A stretch of 64,000 nt of DNA from Rhynchosporium graminicola (Eukaryota > Ascomycota > Leotiomycetes > Helotiales > Ploettnerulaceae), in contig FJUW01000004.1 of assembly GCA_900074885.1 (NCBI GenBank), positions 434,001 through 498,000 of the forward strand. The letters run 5' to 3'. A program made the translations under genes and the position numbers. The notes beneath the pieces are model-generated. The model made no database searches. It was not told where the DNA came from and was given only the letters and a program-made list of their open reading frames with translations. Position 1 is the first letter of the stretch. Each line of letters starts with the position of its first letter. Shown piece after piece: positions 1 to 11,678 of this stretch.

Positions 1-2500
1 GGAAACGCTCTAAGAGTATAAAGAATTTATTAAATTAGTATTATAATACCTAATAGATACTAGACTCTAAGTAGATATTAAGAAGAGCGAATTCTATATT
101 ACTAGGACTAAATACCTTAGATATATTACTAGTATTAATAGAATCGAGCTAGATCCTGAGAAAGTAGTACTATTAGTAAACTAAAAGTACCCTGAAATAG
201 TAATAGCTATAAAATCTTTCCTAGGATTCTATAGCTTTTACTATTAATTTATTCGGAATTTCGGCCTTATCGCTAAACCTCTCTTAATACTTACTAGGCC
301 TATAGTACTATAGAATTTCACTAACGATTATAAGAAATCCTTCGATAAGCTATAGTAATAGCTACTATTAATATAGAAACTATATTATTTCGACTTAGAG
401 TTATAAATTAAACTAGAAACTAATACCTCTAATAGTATAATAGCTAGAGTTATTTTCTAATTATATAAAGATAACTAGTAATATCTAATTAGATTCTATT
501 CTTATATTCTTAATAGATACGAACTAAATAAGAAGATCTATAATAAGGAATTATACGCTATTATTAAGTCTTTCTGGAAATAGAGACCTGAACTTATATC
601 GCTATAACGCTATACTAGCGTATATATAGACTATTAATCCTTAGAATACTTTATAACTACTAAGGTCCTAACTAGTAAGTAAGCTAGATAAATAGAATTT
701 CTATCCGAATTCAACTTTCAAATTATATATACGCTTAGTAAAGATAACGCTAAAGCTAATATCCTTAGCTATAAGGAATAAGACCTAAAGATATAAGAAT
801 AGTAGAAATAGGATAGTAGATCTTAAGTCTTATTACTACTAGACCGCTTAGATCTTAGGATTAACGCGGAATTAGCTAAATATTTTATCGATTAGATTAG
901 TTATATATACTTAATATCGCTAAGGACTGATATACTATCGGAGCCTATATATAACTCCTTTGATTTAATCGAGAAATTATACTAATCTAACTAAGAATCG
1001 TTCTCTAATAAATAGAATATATTAAGAAATAGCTATACTATTAATAATAGCTTATTACTTTATAATAATTATCTATACGTATAACGCTATACTATATTAT
1101 ATACTTATTTAATTAAAGAAGTCTATAATTAAGTTTCCTCTGCCCATCTTAATACTCGTAAGACTATCGAAATAATTTCTATCTATTACTACTAGAAAGG
1201 ACTCGTATCGGATATAAAACAGTATACTTATAATTACTACTTCTACTAGTACTCTTATCTGAAGCAGATAAAAAAATAAGGATTCCTCTATTTATTACTA
1301 GTACTTAGCTATCCTATATAATATCTAGCTATAGATTTTAAGGATTTCCCGCTTAATAACTAAGGATTTAATAGGATTTTAATATTTATCGACTGCCTAA
1401 GGAAAGATTCCGTATTAGTATTATAGTATTATAATATCGATACTCGCAGGATAGCTATTTTATTTATCTAATAGATATATCGTTTCGGATATACCTCTAA
1501 GTCTATTATATCCGACCGAGAAGCGTAATTCGTCTTATTCTTCTAATAAGAGTTTTACTATATAATTAGAGTTAAGATTAAGCTCTCTATCTCTTTCTAC
1601 TAGTAAACTAATAGATAAATAGAGATTATGAACTAGTATATTAACTAATGCCTTAGACCCTTTATTAATTACTACTAGAGTAACTAGGGCGAACTACTAC
1701 TAATAATAGATTACGCTTAAGTAACCTTACCTTATGATTCTATTAATATAGCGCTATATACCCATAAATATAATATACTACTATAGAATAGCTAGGATTA
1801 GAAGTAACTTATTATATCGATACTATAAGAGAGGATTAACTATATCGATACTAAATCCCTAGCTAAATATACTAAATCCGCTATCGAGTTTATAAAAGCT
1901 AATATACTAGCTATTTAGTAAAGGATAAGCGCTATAACTAATCCGAAATAATATAATATTAACTAAGAAGTTAGAGATAAAGTATTTCTCTTTATAAGGA
2001 ACTTTAAGAACTACTAACTAAGTAAAAAGCTATCTAGTCTCTAGGTAAGACTATACTAAGTCTTAGCTAAAATCAGATACTTCTATAAGCTAGATTTATT
2101 CTCTAGATCTTTTATATATAATATATTCGCCTCGGAATTACTCTTTAAGGATCTAGATAACTTATTATCAGATTAGAAGCTACTAAATCTACTCCCGGAG
2201 ATTATTACTAGTTAAGAAGAATAGAAGTTATAAGATATATTCACTATATAGCTCTTAAGAAGTAATCTAAAGTATTAAGTTAGCTAGCTGAGCTATAACT
2301 TAGACTTAACTTAATATAACGCTTCTAACCTAATAAGTACTCTATATAAACTTAGAGACTTCTATATTATTAACCTAAGTAAACCTAGACCTCCGCGTAA
2401 ACTAGATTAATAGATTAAGACCTAAGAAGATAGAATAAATAACTATAATTACCTAGAGGATAATAAACTATTATAGATATTAGTATTAATATTTATTACT
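1..2500 (+). pseudogene. Gypsy element G pol remnant (RT end, RNase H, integrase, chromodomain)
   Basis: Decayed polyprotein of a Ty3/Gypsy chromovirus; its 5' part lies outside the window. On the plus strand I read the end of the reverse transcriptase followed by a connection segment of the type FLGFYSFY..FIRNF (about 215-300), RNase H (about 370-800), an integrase core with a DFP...FIDCL...SDRE pattern (about 1340-1780), and a degenerate chromodomain (about 2210-2400). Breaks are nearly all TAA or TAG where Gln or Trp is expected. CA and TG dinucleotides are almost absent, the signature of RIP. The gene cannot encode a working protein. Domain assignment is by motif reading and boundaries are approximate. 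Confidence 0.85.
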
Positions 2501-2539
2501 AAAGATAATCCCCTGATTATACTCTATAATAGCGCTGTA

Positions 2540-3450
2540 TCTAAAACTCTACTTCTTCTATTACTTTTAATTTACTAGCTTTCTCTCCTAAGGCTTCGGG
2601 AATATCTAGAATATCTAGAATATCAAGAATATCTAGAATATCTAGAATATCTAGAACTAGAACTATTATATTTAACTCTTTACTTAGATTTAATAATATA
2701 GCTCTAGTAGTAGATTGAATATAATAGCTAATCTTACGAGCTTTCTTCTTTAGAGAGAGTTTAAGAGTATCTAGATCTGATACTATCTTAGAACTAGAAG
2801 GCAGATTCCTCTTTCCTTTAGTATTAGATATTATAGCTTTAAATATAGCTTTCTTTATGAATTCCTTTATAATAGTATTTAACTCCTTTATCTATTTTAA
2901 TACTATTTATATTATTACTTTAGATTTCACTAAATCTATTATTAGAGTATCTAAATCTTATATTATATTAGTATTATACTAATATCTAAGGTTTCTAAGA
3001 TCTTAACTTACTACTTTAATAAACTCTAACTTCTTAAATACTTTCTCTATAGATTATCTTAAAGCTTAAGTCTCTACTAATTATATAATAATAATCTCTA
3101 ATATAATAATAAGAGTAATAGATTTCGCAAGATAATAGATCTAATTAATAGCTTTATAAGTAGTTATAATACTACTCTAATTTAGCTCTAGATCTTTAGC
3201 TTTACTACTTAGAAGTAAATCAGATAAAATAGTATACTTTATATTAATATAATTAAGTAAATATAACGCGTAAGTAGATATAACTATATTTAGGTTTAAT
3301 TAATTTATATACTTATAACTACTTTTTAATACTAAATAATACTTATAAAGCTTAGAGTTAAGCTTATTAAATAAATATAGAAGTTCGAGGATAAGAGTAT
3401 TATTATAATTTAACTTAAGGAAAGCGCGAATATAGTATAAGTAATATATA
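2540..3450 (-). pseudogene. Antisense reading frame in Gypsy G, between pol and 3' LTR
   Basis: On the strand opposite to pol a single frame runs for about 300 codons, broken only by TAA and TAG. Its product would be lysine- and serine-rich, with a stretch around SDLDTLKLSLKKKARK (about 2740-2790) followed by a tandem Asp-Ile-Leu repeat encoded by the 9-bp repeats at 2601-2655. I recognise no family. Its position between the chromodomain end and the polypurine tract matches antisense frames in two other retrotransposon families of this window. It may be an accessory gene of the element or captured host sequence. Confidence 0.45.
2601..2655. repeat. Short tandem repeat, 9-bp unit AATATCTAG
   Basis: About six copies of AATATCTAG with one variant unit (AATATCAAG). 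The unit is three codons long, so copy-number change keeps the antisense frame open; it reads as repeated Asp-Ile-Leu on the minus strand. Confidence 0.85.
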
Positions 3451-3997
3451 TAATACGCCCCCGAAAGAGTACTAGTAGGAACTAGTAAAGGTATTATAAG
3501 TATTAGTATTATAGATCTTTAAAACTCTTATATCTTATTAAGACTATCTTTAACTCTAAGGTAAATAACTTACTAGTAATAAGAGAAAGGTTAATTAGAT
3601 CGATTATAGTAGTACTACTATAGTAGTTAGTAATAATACTTGTTTTAGTAATTTTATTATTATCTAAGGAAGTATACTTATAATTTAAGTAGTTATTATA
3701 GTTAAAGAAGAAAAGCTTTAATATTAATGAACTCCTTTCTTTCTATACCCTACGCTCTACTTTAACTCGATTCCCGCTATAAATAGATAAGTCAAATATA
3801 GCTTACTGCCCGATTTAGAAGCTACGACTAATATAGTACTATTATATTAATATAACTAGTTAGTATCTGATAAAGAATTTACTATTATTAAAGAGTAACT
3901 AGTACTTATTACGTGAATATCGACGAAAGTAGTTTTAATAAAGACCGATTTCTAATATAAACTAAGACCTTCCGAGCTTAGGGTTAAGCTCTTCTTA

Positions 3998-4010
3998 GGG
4001 GGGGGGGGGG
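3998..4010 (+). other. Polypurine tract of Gypsy G (13 G)
   Basis: Run of 13 G followed by TAA and then the presumed LTR start. The same order (purine run, TAA, LTR) occurs before the 3' LTRs of Gypsy F and Gypsy D. It primes plus-strand DNA synthesis in LTR retrotransposons. The exact run length may be uncertain in an assembly. Confidence 0.6.
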
Positions 4011-4013
4011 TAA

Positions 4014-4290
4014 TATAATAATAGCTTACTTGAATATGATATAAGGAGAAGGATAGATACCGGGGCTTAAGTTCATAGGTATTATAAGTATCCTAGTATA
4101 ACTAGTATCTGACTTAGTATAGTATCGGACTAGTACCGGTATATATATATAAGGTGCCTTATACTTTATACCTCTTCTTTTTCTCTCTTATCTTCTTATT
4201 TCCTTACTAGTAGATTATATAAGATCGCTCTTAGCCTCCCTACTTATTTGATCCCTGCTCGTATACCGCCTTGAGTCTTGTGTCGTTACA
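4014..4290 (+). repeat. Probable 3' LTR of Gypsy G
   Basis: Follows the G-rich polypurine tract, starts TATAATAA (a RIP-altered TGTAACGA is likely) and ends in TCGTTACA, giving inverted ends. About 277 bp, with CT-rich and TATA-like stretches near 4140-4200. The partner 5' LTR is outside the window, so the ends rest on the terminal inverted repeat and the tract only. Confidence 0.55.
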
Positions 4291-6044
4291 GTTGCCTTAT
4301 GCCCGAAGGCCTATCTGCTACCCGAATAGGGCGACTTATAAACCTCGTAAAGAGTCCTCTCTCTTCTTATCTTAAAGCGCGCGGTAATTAGCGCTTGCTA
4401 ATAGAACGATCATACCCTTAGGAGGGCGGCGGGTAAAATAAGGTAGTCGAAAAACATTAGTATTATTGAAAAGGGGTAAGGAGCTAGTATATCGATAGAG
4501 AAGGAGTATTTGATCGATTTATAATAAGGGCACGATATCGAGGGGGATCTATCTCCCGAAGGTAGTATAATATCGAGAACGCAGGTCGAAATCGTACATA
4601 TAAGGTTACCGTAAAAAAATTTCGTTACTAAGGCCTCGAACCCTCTATAGCTACCTCGAATACGAGAGCTCTCGTTTACTACCTACCTAGAATTAATTTA
4701 TAGTAGATATTACTACTTAGGGACCACGCGGAGGTGAGAGTTCGTCTTTCCCCTAGTGAATATCTTGTCGTTATTATCAACGAATTGCGCTAAGCGAAGC
4801 GAACAATAATAGCTCAAGAATGTAATAGCTCAAGAATGTAATTACTCGAGTTCAATCCCTCTTGTGATACTCTCCAAGCCAACGTTCGAGGTTATAGTAT
4901 TTGAAGGTTATATAAGGGACTCGTTAGATAAAAAATGCTGTTAGTATGGCAATTCCTGCCACTATCAGCGCGTTTGCTTCATACAATATATTTAGCAATA
5001 TATTGCCTACTCGTCACTTCCTCGTTCCTCTTTCTTCTCATGTTCTGGGATTTTCCCGGTAGAGTGCACAGATTCGCCATTTATCTACACGTGCCCTGAC
5101 TAGATCAAAATTAATGAGATTTGCCTTTATAAATGTGTACTCTTTTCAACTTCAAGTAATGACCATGTTGGTAGACTCTAGAAATCGATACAGCTCTCTT
5201 ATGAAGCTTTTGAAACCAAGAACTCGTCGTAGAACTTAATTTCAAGCAATGTCATCATTCCCGCATCTTGTGCAGCGTGTGCTTTGAATCTTGATATCTT
5301 GCTCAATCTTGTCTTAACCTATATCAATTATCTTCAGCTCGGACTCTATTCTAACAAAAATTCTTTAAATGAAATTTTATGTGTTGTGCTCAGGCTTTAA
5401 GTCTCGGTATGAATGAGGTATTCCAGTTATGTATTGCAGGAGCGGTTTCATAAGCCAGATTTCGAGACATCGAGACTTCCAATTCTAGCAAATAGAATTC
5501 ATATAGCGATCAAAAAGGGCGAGGTTGCTCAGGAAAGTCCAAACCTCTCAGATTAAGATAGGGTTTCTGAAGTTCGATGAGTTGTCTTTTAAAGTAAGCC
5601 GTTCAGCAGAATAACATTTTCTCGATTCACAGCACGATACGAAACCGACTTTACTTATTGTACGTGACCGAGGATATGAGGAAAAAACTTTTGTATGGTT
5701 TGACACAAATCAGTCTTACTGTATACCTCCAGGTCGTGAAACCAGTTATGTCTGAGCAATGGTTGCAGTCCCAACGCCATTTTGGATATCCCTTGAAACT
5801 CCGAAGGTACCTATGCATCATCATACCTCGGAGAGATATAACACTCTAACTGATACCCCATGTCTGAAAACAAAAATCTCATTTCCCAACATCCACCCCG
5901 GACAAGGTGGATTAATCCCGTACCTTCGACAAGCCAGCTCGAATGAGGCTAAACTTTACCAAGATTCGATCATCCTAGTACGATAGCTCAAGCCGTTTCG
6001 TTCCTCCATCGTCCAGGCGCGTCCATCTCAGAAACACAGCTCGC
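4291..6044. other. Intergenic region downstream of the dim-5 homologue
   Basis: No supported gene. Composition changes from partly RIP-altered (to about 4850) to normal. A 16-bp unit, AATAGCTCAAGAATGT, is repeated twice in tandem near 4807-4838. Short open frames near 5658-5986 have no recognisable motif and no codon signal; part of this stretch is likely the 3' UTR of the neighbouring gene. Confidence 0.6.
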
Positions 6045-7198
6045 TCAGAACAGATAACCACGACAGTTATCAGCACCACAAAGACATCTCGTCAAAACAA
6101 TATTCGCCCGCTCCTCATCCGTAAGCTCGTCAAGACCCCTATCATCCTTCCGATCACTAACGCCATCCGTATAGTCAAAAGTCAACTCCGAATCCTTATC
6201 AATATCTCTCAGAGCGAAGAAAGCCAGGCCGTGGAAAGGCTTATTAGCATGATCCGTAACGACAGCGAAGATGCGAAGGTTGGGATCACAGGAGTGATTG
6301 ATGAAGCGGGTCGGGCCGGAGAAGAACTCACCGTCAATCTCGTAGGGGTCACCCTGGAGTCGGGGATCTTGGCTGTCCGGGTCACTGAATTTGTCGAGTG
6401 CGAAGAGGTAGACGTCTTTGTGTGTAAGATGGGACCCAGCTTCACGACGTCGACGGGCTTCTGTTGAGGTGATGATCTCGCCGACGTAACAACCGACAAA
6501 TTGGCCGCGTTTGATATCTTCTGTTGTGCGGACACCTGTATCAGGTCAGTCTGTGAATTTTGAAATGACTTCCTGGATGGTCTAGGAGTAGCAGGAGGAT
6601 ATATACCCCATCCACGATCATCCGAAGTAGGGAAAATCTGTAAATTGACCTTCCTCCCAGCACCGACAACTCTGTTCGGGCAGTTTTCACTACAACCACA
6701 TCTCTTATGACATTCATAAATTGGCTTTCTTGAAGACAGCATGTGACCTCTTAAGCAACCCTTCCTGTCGCCCACAATATGATAAGCATTCTGCTTCGCA
6801 CCTGGATCATCATTATGGACATCTTGCAAGCAATAACAAGCAGCCGTCATACAATCATGATCATCATCGCACTCGCAGCCAGCCAAAAACATTTCTTCTG
6901 CAAGGTGAACGCCATCTCGAAGAATATTCTGTTCGATAAAGGTGAAGTCCTCGGGTATAGTGCGGCGCTCTTCCTCATCGAAGACTAGTGAAACAGGATA
7001 TTGCTGGTGCGTTGAGAAGTTCTTCAGCTGGCAGTATTGGCATTTCTTCTCATCTTCGGCCTCGTTAGGGTTATTTCGGCCGTGCCATGCGAAGTGGTTG
7101 TGATGCCTTTGTACCATATAGCCTAGTATCTCGCCGCTTGTTATCCACAGCTCCTTCTTACTTGGCGCTTCTACCAGAGAGGTAATAGTTCCAGACAT
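6045..7198 (-). CDS. dim-5: Histone H3 lysine-9 methyltransferase (DIM-5/Clr4/KMT1 type)
   Basis: SAM-dependent nuclear enzyme that methylates H3K9 and nucleates heterochromatin; in Neurospora its mark directs DNA methylation of RIP-mutated DNA. Exons 7198-6607 and 6535-6045 are joined across a 71-bp intron (6536-6606, GT-AG), giving 360 residues, close to fungal homologues. The pre-SET domain has all nine zinc cysteines (C108, C110, C116, C121, C123, C163, C167, C169, C173). The SET domain (about 198-320) keeps the DVYLFALDKF tyrosine (Y240), FINHSCDPN (275-283) and ELTFDY with F317 and Y319; the phenylalanine matches trimethylating enzymes. The post-SET motif C-L-C-x4-C (348-355) completes the zinc site with C280. 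The start is the first ATG, with a second in frame at residue 28. The gene is intact and not RIP-altered although transposon DNA flanks it on both sides. Confidence 0.95.
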
Positions 7199-8585
7199 TT
7201 TTGACAGTGCCGTGATCGTACGGGCGTTTGTCGTTATTTCGATCTAAACGCTATTTCGTCGTTAAAGGCCAGCCTAGCCTCGGAACAAGGATCCGCCAGG
7301 TTGGTCATGTGACTGCTTATTTATGTGTAACTATAGAAGATCGGCTAATTAGATTTTATAGACGGATTTCAAAGACTGCTAATATATTAAATGTAATATA
7401 AAGCCCATCTTGAAGAGTAGATATATTCTTCTTATAAAACTTAAGGTATAGCTTAAGAGTAAGTCAGAAGTAAATTGTTGATACATTGGAATTTTTCTGA
7501 AAATTTAACTTAATTCCTACCTAAGAAAGAAGGGAATACTAGAGGATAAGTCTTTACTACTTTCATAATAAGAATGTTCTTTTTGAAGAATAAATTAGTA
7601 AGAGGTAGTAAGAGGCAGGAAAAGTCTCGAAAAGTAAATAAAAAAGCTCGTTCATTATCCCCTTTCGACTACCCTAGGTTATACTGGTAGCTATGCTTAC
7701 TTAGGGTATACTTTTATTAAATCAACCGAATCTTAAATCCTTTTAGGTACTGCGTTGAACTTGACAGGCTAGCATCGATATCGAAATTCAGAGTGTAACG
7801 AGGTCCTTCTTCTCAGTGAGTATTTAAAAAAGAAAGAACAAGGAGACTCCTATCTAGAACTGTTAGAGAACCGTCTCCCTGGTGATTCCTTATTCATAAT
7901 TATTCAGAGTTGTAAAGAAATCAGCTGGCCATTCAAACAGCCTCGCAGTTTCCTTCAAAGCCCCCCTCGTTCGATCAATCCATGTTAGGAGAAGCATTAT
8001 TGTAAAAAGCGTAATCCACCTTTCCAAAGATCCCTTCCTTCTCTACTTCAAGCTATTGAGGACAACTCGTATCGTTTTGCGGTCGATTAAGGAATAGCCT
8101 CGAAGCTGTAGAACAGCGTGGGCTGAGATAGTCATATTAGCTCCGAGTCAGGTCTGATCTCCCGTTCGAAGACCTTGCTAGTCGTTCATCATGAGTTCTC
8201 TGAGTTTCGAGCTAGTTAACAAGTAAATAGAAAATTTCGTTTTTTTTTTAATAAGTCTCTGGATATAGCAAGAAAAAGCATGTAAAGACAGGCTATCTCA
8301 AAATTTATCTTGTTTGCGTAAATAAGGTTTTCAGGCTGGCCGACACATTGGGGACGATTCGCCGCGCGAAGCGTATTAAATTGGTTATCAGCGGAGCAGT
8401 TTAAGGACTTCATAAGAAACACGATTCCGAAGATTTGGTCCTTAGCAAAGTCACGAGAAATATACACCACTTTAACTTTTTCCAAGCACTTGAGTGTCCT
8501 GATATGCTTATATGACTTTAGTATTGATAGCGAGTTGCGAGTTCATCAATAACGAATTGGACGATGCTTGCGCTAGCGGGGCATC
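7199..8585. other. Upstream region of the dim-5 homologue, no supported gene
   Basis: Holds the promoter and 5' leader of the methyltransferase gene. From about 7370 to 7740 it is AT-rich, suggesting mild RIP leakage or old repeat DNA within 200-500 bp of the start codon. An open frame of 89 codons on the minus strand (8216-8485) has no recognisable motif and I do not call it a gene. Confidence 0.6.
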
Positions 8586-8587
8586 TA

Positions 8588-8650
8588 CAGTAGGGTGCAA
8601 AAAGTCTTCGCACCCCCCCCTTGTAGCCAAGGGCGACTTACCCGATTAGG
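8588..8650 (+). repeat. Left terminal inverted repeat of the Tc1/mariner element
   Basis: About 63 bp matching the reverse complement of 9816-9878, with one substitution (TTGTAGCC versus TTATAGCC) and a one-base difference in a C run. Transposase binding and cleavage site. Confidence 0.9.
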
Positions 8651-8789
8651 ACGTGTAACTCTTACTGCTTTTCTACGCGCCTCTTACTAAAAACATTACA
8701 CTTTTATAAGTAAATAAGATACCTCGACTTGAATTATAGCCTTAAATACGTGCGCGTATCGTTAAGTTATCTTCTGAGCACTAGTCAGC

Positions 8790-9770
8790 CCCTCGAATTT
8801 ATTGAAAATACCTTCAAATACCTCTTTCAACTATCCGATCTATACTTAAGAATTACCCTTTCGGTACAACTGATTTCACGTTAAAACTACGAACTAGAAG
8901 GCCTCGAGCCTTAACTAAAGAATAACGCGATTATATATATGATATTATAAATCATTCGAACCCTTATATTAAGATACGCGACTTATTACGAGAAGTAAAC
9001 GATAATTATAAGAAGCGGTATATATAGAGCTTTCTTCGCTCGATAGATAAGAAGAAGTAGCTATAAAAGAAGAGACTTTTTATTACTTTAGTATACGCAG
9101 AAGCTCGTCTCGAGTAAGTAATCCGGTATCAGGTATATACCCTTAACGATTAGATAAAGGTCTCGTAGTCTAATAAGTATATAGTTGAACGAGAAGTAGG
9201 AATAAAGCCGATTTAGACCTTTACTCGCCCTCGAGATTAATACTACGAAGCAGATATATAACCGGTTCGGTACTTAAGGAAAGGAGTAAAGAAGATACTC
9301 TAAGCTACTTTTAGCTATAATAGAAGGATAAGTTTAATACCTCTCGATAGAGATCCTCTTGCTACTTATAGAGGGGTTACTTCGTAGGTTATATAGAACT
9401 TATATAAGGCGTTTCTACTAGATATAATAGTCGAAGAAGGAGAGTTTATGCACGATAGCGTAGGTCTATACCGAGGGAATATTATTAAAGAGATACTTCG
9501 GGCAATAAATATTCGAGTTATAAGCTAGCCTCTATACTCTCCTGACTTAAATCCGATCGAAAACCTCTAGGCTTTAATAAAAGCAGAGCTTTATCGATTA
9601 TACCCTGAGCTCGAGCATACTTCTAATACTAACGATATACTTAATACTTTAGTACAAGAGGCGTAAGAAGCGTAGCACGTAATTAATAATAGAATTTTAT
9701 ATAGATTAGCTACTACTATAGACTATCGAGTATAATCTATAATTAAGGCTAAAGGGTAGTATACAAAATA
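8790..9770 (+). pseudogene. Tc1/mariner transposase (DDE_3 type), RIP-inactivated
   Basis: The C-terminal catalytic part is clear: about 9445-9560 reads FMHDSVGLYRGN, then PLYSPDLNPIENL (the conserved proline-rich Tc1 motif holding the last acidic residues), then a helical tail ending in KAKG..YTKY near 9770. Multiple in-frame TAG and TAA codons stand where Gln or Trp is expected. The N-terminal DNA-binding half is too degraded to delimit. No functional product is expected. Confidence 0.8.
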
Positions 9771-9899
9771 CTAGAATATTACTTATTTACCTTGAAAAGC
9801 GGCATGTAAACAACTTCCTAATCGGGTAAGTCGCCCTTGGCTATAAGGGGGGGTGCGAAGACTTTTTGCACCCTACTGTACACGCTTCATAATCTTATT

Positions 9900-10043
9900 T
9901 AGTGTGCGAAATGATTAGATTAGATTAGATTATTGCCTCTTAATCTAATATAATCAAAGGAGATTTATAGTTAATCTAATCTAATCTAATTACAATTGAT
10001 TTCATCGATTAAAAATCGATTACTATTTCGCACTTTCGCACTA
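9900..10043. mobile_element. MITE-like inverted-repeat element with TAATC subterminal repeats
   Basis: 144 bp starting TAGTGTGCGAAAT and ending in the near mirror ATTTCGCACTTTCGCACTA. Inside each end is an array of GATTA/TAATC pentamers (9913-9936 and 9975-9990) in opposite orientation. TAGTG ends and subterminal repeats resemble hAT-derived MITEs, and a hAT remnant lies just downstream. The flanks ATCTTATT and ATCTAGTT could be a decayed 8-bp target duplication (6 of 8 identical). Classification is inferred. Confidence 0.5.
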
Positions 10044-10569
10044 TATCTAGTTAGGGCTAAGGTCTCGCTTACGCTACCTTTTTAAGCCTAGCTCCCGCGA
10101 GGTGAAATAAGACGTAGATACGAAGTCGAAGTAGTTAGAAACTCTTATTATAAATCAAATATAATTATTATATTAGTAATACTAGCTTATAAATAATATA
10201 TTATTAATATAGTATTCTAGAAAGTAGTAAATATTACCAGAAAGTACTAGAATATAATTTATAATCGATTTATAATAGAAAATTCTATCGAATTCTAGGC
10301 TATTCTATAGATTTCTATTACTTATAAATCAACGAAAGATTACTAATAAGCTTAAAAATAGATATATAAGCTTAAGAATCTATAGATTCTTCTAGAAGAA
10401 GCAGATTTACTATATAATAATATGAATTCCCTTATAGAAATCGAATTATATTTATTAGATTTATTTATCTACTTACTACTACTCTATCTATTATATCTAT
10501 ACTTATCTTACTATCTACTTTTATATATATTTATATCTCTATTATATCTTCTACTCCCGGGTATCAAAT
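10044..10569. other. AT-rich RIP-altered DNA, unassigned
   Basis: No reading frame or terminal repeat recognised. It may be the 5' non-coding part of the hAT element that follows. Confidence 0.4.
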
Positions 10570-11678
10570 AGCTATCTCTATCAATAGAGCTCAAAACGCC
10601 TCTAGTTTTCAGATTAATACTGAAAAGGAACTTATTATATTCGCGAAAGGTCTATTTTCTAAGACTTTAGACCCTCCTAGAGAGGACCCTACGGAACCTC
10701 GATTAATTACTATTAAGTGCCTATATAAGAGTTATACGAAAGTATTAAAATCTACCTTATTTATTTATATATATATACTAATAATTTTTATAGAAAGGTC
10801 TTTAAAGGCCAGAGAGTTAATCACTCTACTAGTAATTATATTACTTACTATAAGTTTAGTCATAAGGCTTTTAATATACGAAGAGTCATAATAAAGCTAG
10901 ACTCAGAACCTAGTAAGTAAAATATATCTTTAATATAATTATAAACTAACTAATTATTAGATAATTCCGACTTCGAAGAGACTTCTAGTCAAGGAAGTAG
11001 TAGTAGTTAAGCTACTATAACTCAGGCTTTTAGCTCTTTAAGAGGTACTAAAAGGCCTGCTTCGCCTATTAAAGAGGCTTTTAATTCGAAGAAATATAAG
11101 TCGCTATTAATACGATTTATTATCGAAAATAATCTATCGCTTAGAAGTATTTCAAGTACTTCTTTTAGAGAGTTAACTCTTTATTTAAACGAGTAAGTCT
11201 TTCTTTATATATATATATATATATTTATAATAGTTATTTACTAACTTTAATAATAGATAATCTCCTCTTCTTTCTAATAAGATACTTCACGATTATTTAA
11301 ATAGTATCTATAAGAAGAAAAGAGATATTATTCAAGAGGAACTAGCTCTAAATATTAAAGAAAAGGGCTATTTTTCTCTAACATCAGACGCGTAGATAGC
11401 TATAAATCAAGACTCTTATCTAGGAGTTACTATATAAGTTTCCTTTATCTATTAATATTTATAAATTATACTAATTATTATTATAGTCATTATATTAATA
11501 ATAGCTTTAAGCTTAAGTCATACGCTATTAGTATAGCTTATTTAAGCGAGCCTCACTCTGGAAAATATCTATTTAAGGTTTTATCTAAAGCCTTAGAAGA
11601 GTGGAATATTCAAGATAGTATTATAAGGTATTATAATAAATCCTTTTTATATATAAGATATAACTAACTATATATAAT
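10570..11678 (+). pseudogene. hAT-superfamily transposase, N-terminal half, truncated
   Basis: Frames on the plus strand read a region like LLIRFIIENNLSLRSI..SFRELTLYLN (about 11100-11190), an AT-rich intron-like gap with GT-AG borders (about 11192-11248), and then LTSDAxIAINQDSYLGV (about 11378-11430), which corresponds to the hAT catalytic segment around the first Asp. A further segment resembles SEPHSGKYLFKVLSKALEEW (about 11545-11605). It is cut off by the Copia A insertion at 11679 and its remainder is not found to the right. RIP-type stops throughout. Confidence 0.7.

Larger units (their letters stand above)
8588..9878 (+). mobile_element. Tc1/mariner-type DNA transposon, RIP-mutated inside
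   Basis: 1,291-bp element bounded by near-perfect inverted repeats of about 63 bp, starting CAGTAGGGTGCAAAAAGTCT at the left and mirrored at the right. The host TA dinucleotide is duplicated on both sides (8586-8587 and 9879-9880), as expected for this superfamily. It carries a decayed transposase in the plus orientation. The outer 100-250 bp keep CA and TG dinucleotides while the centre has lost almost all of them. Confidence 0.92.

Noticed and set aside
5658..5986. Two overlapping short frames (63 and 75 codons)
   Set aside because: No motif, no codon bias, overlapping in different frames; probably non-coding DNA downstream of the methyltransferase gene.
6231..6988. Plus-strand frames over the methyltransferase gene
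   Set aside because: Shadows of the minus-strand exons, which carry complete pre-SET and SET motifs.
8216..8485. 89-codon minus-strand frame
   Set aside because: Unrecognisable product, no start context or splice partners; could be a gene relic but not supported.
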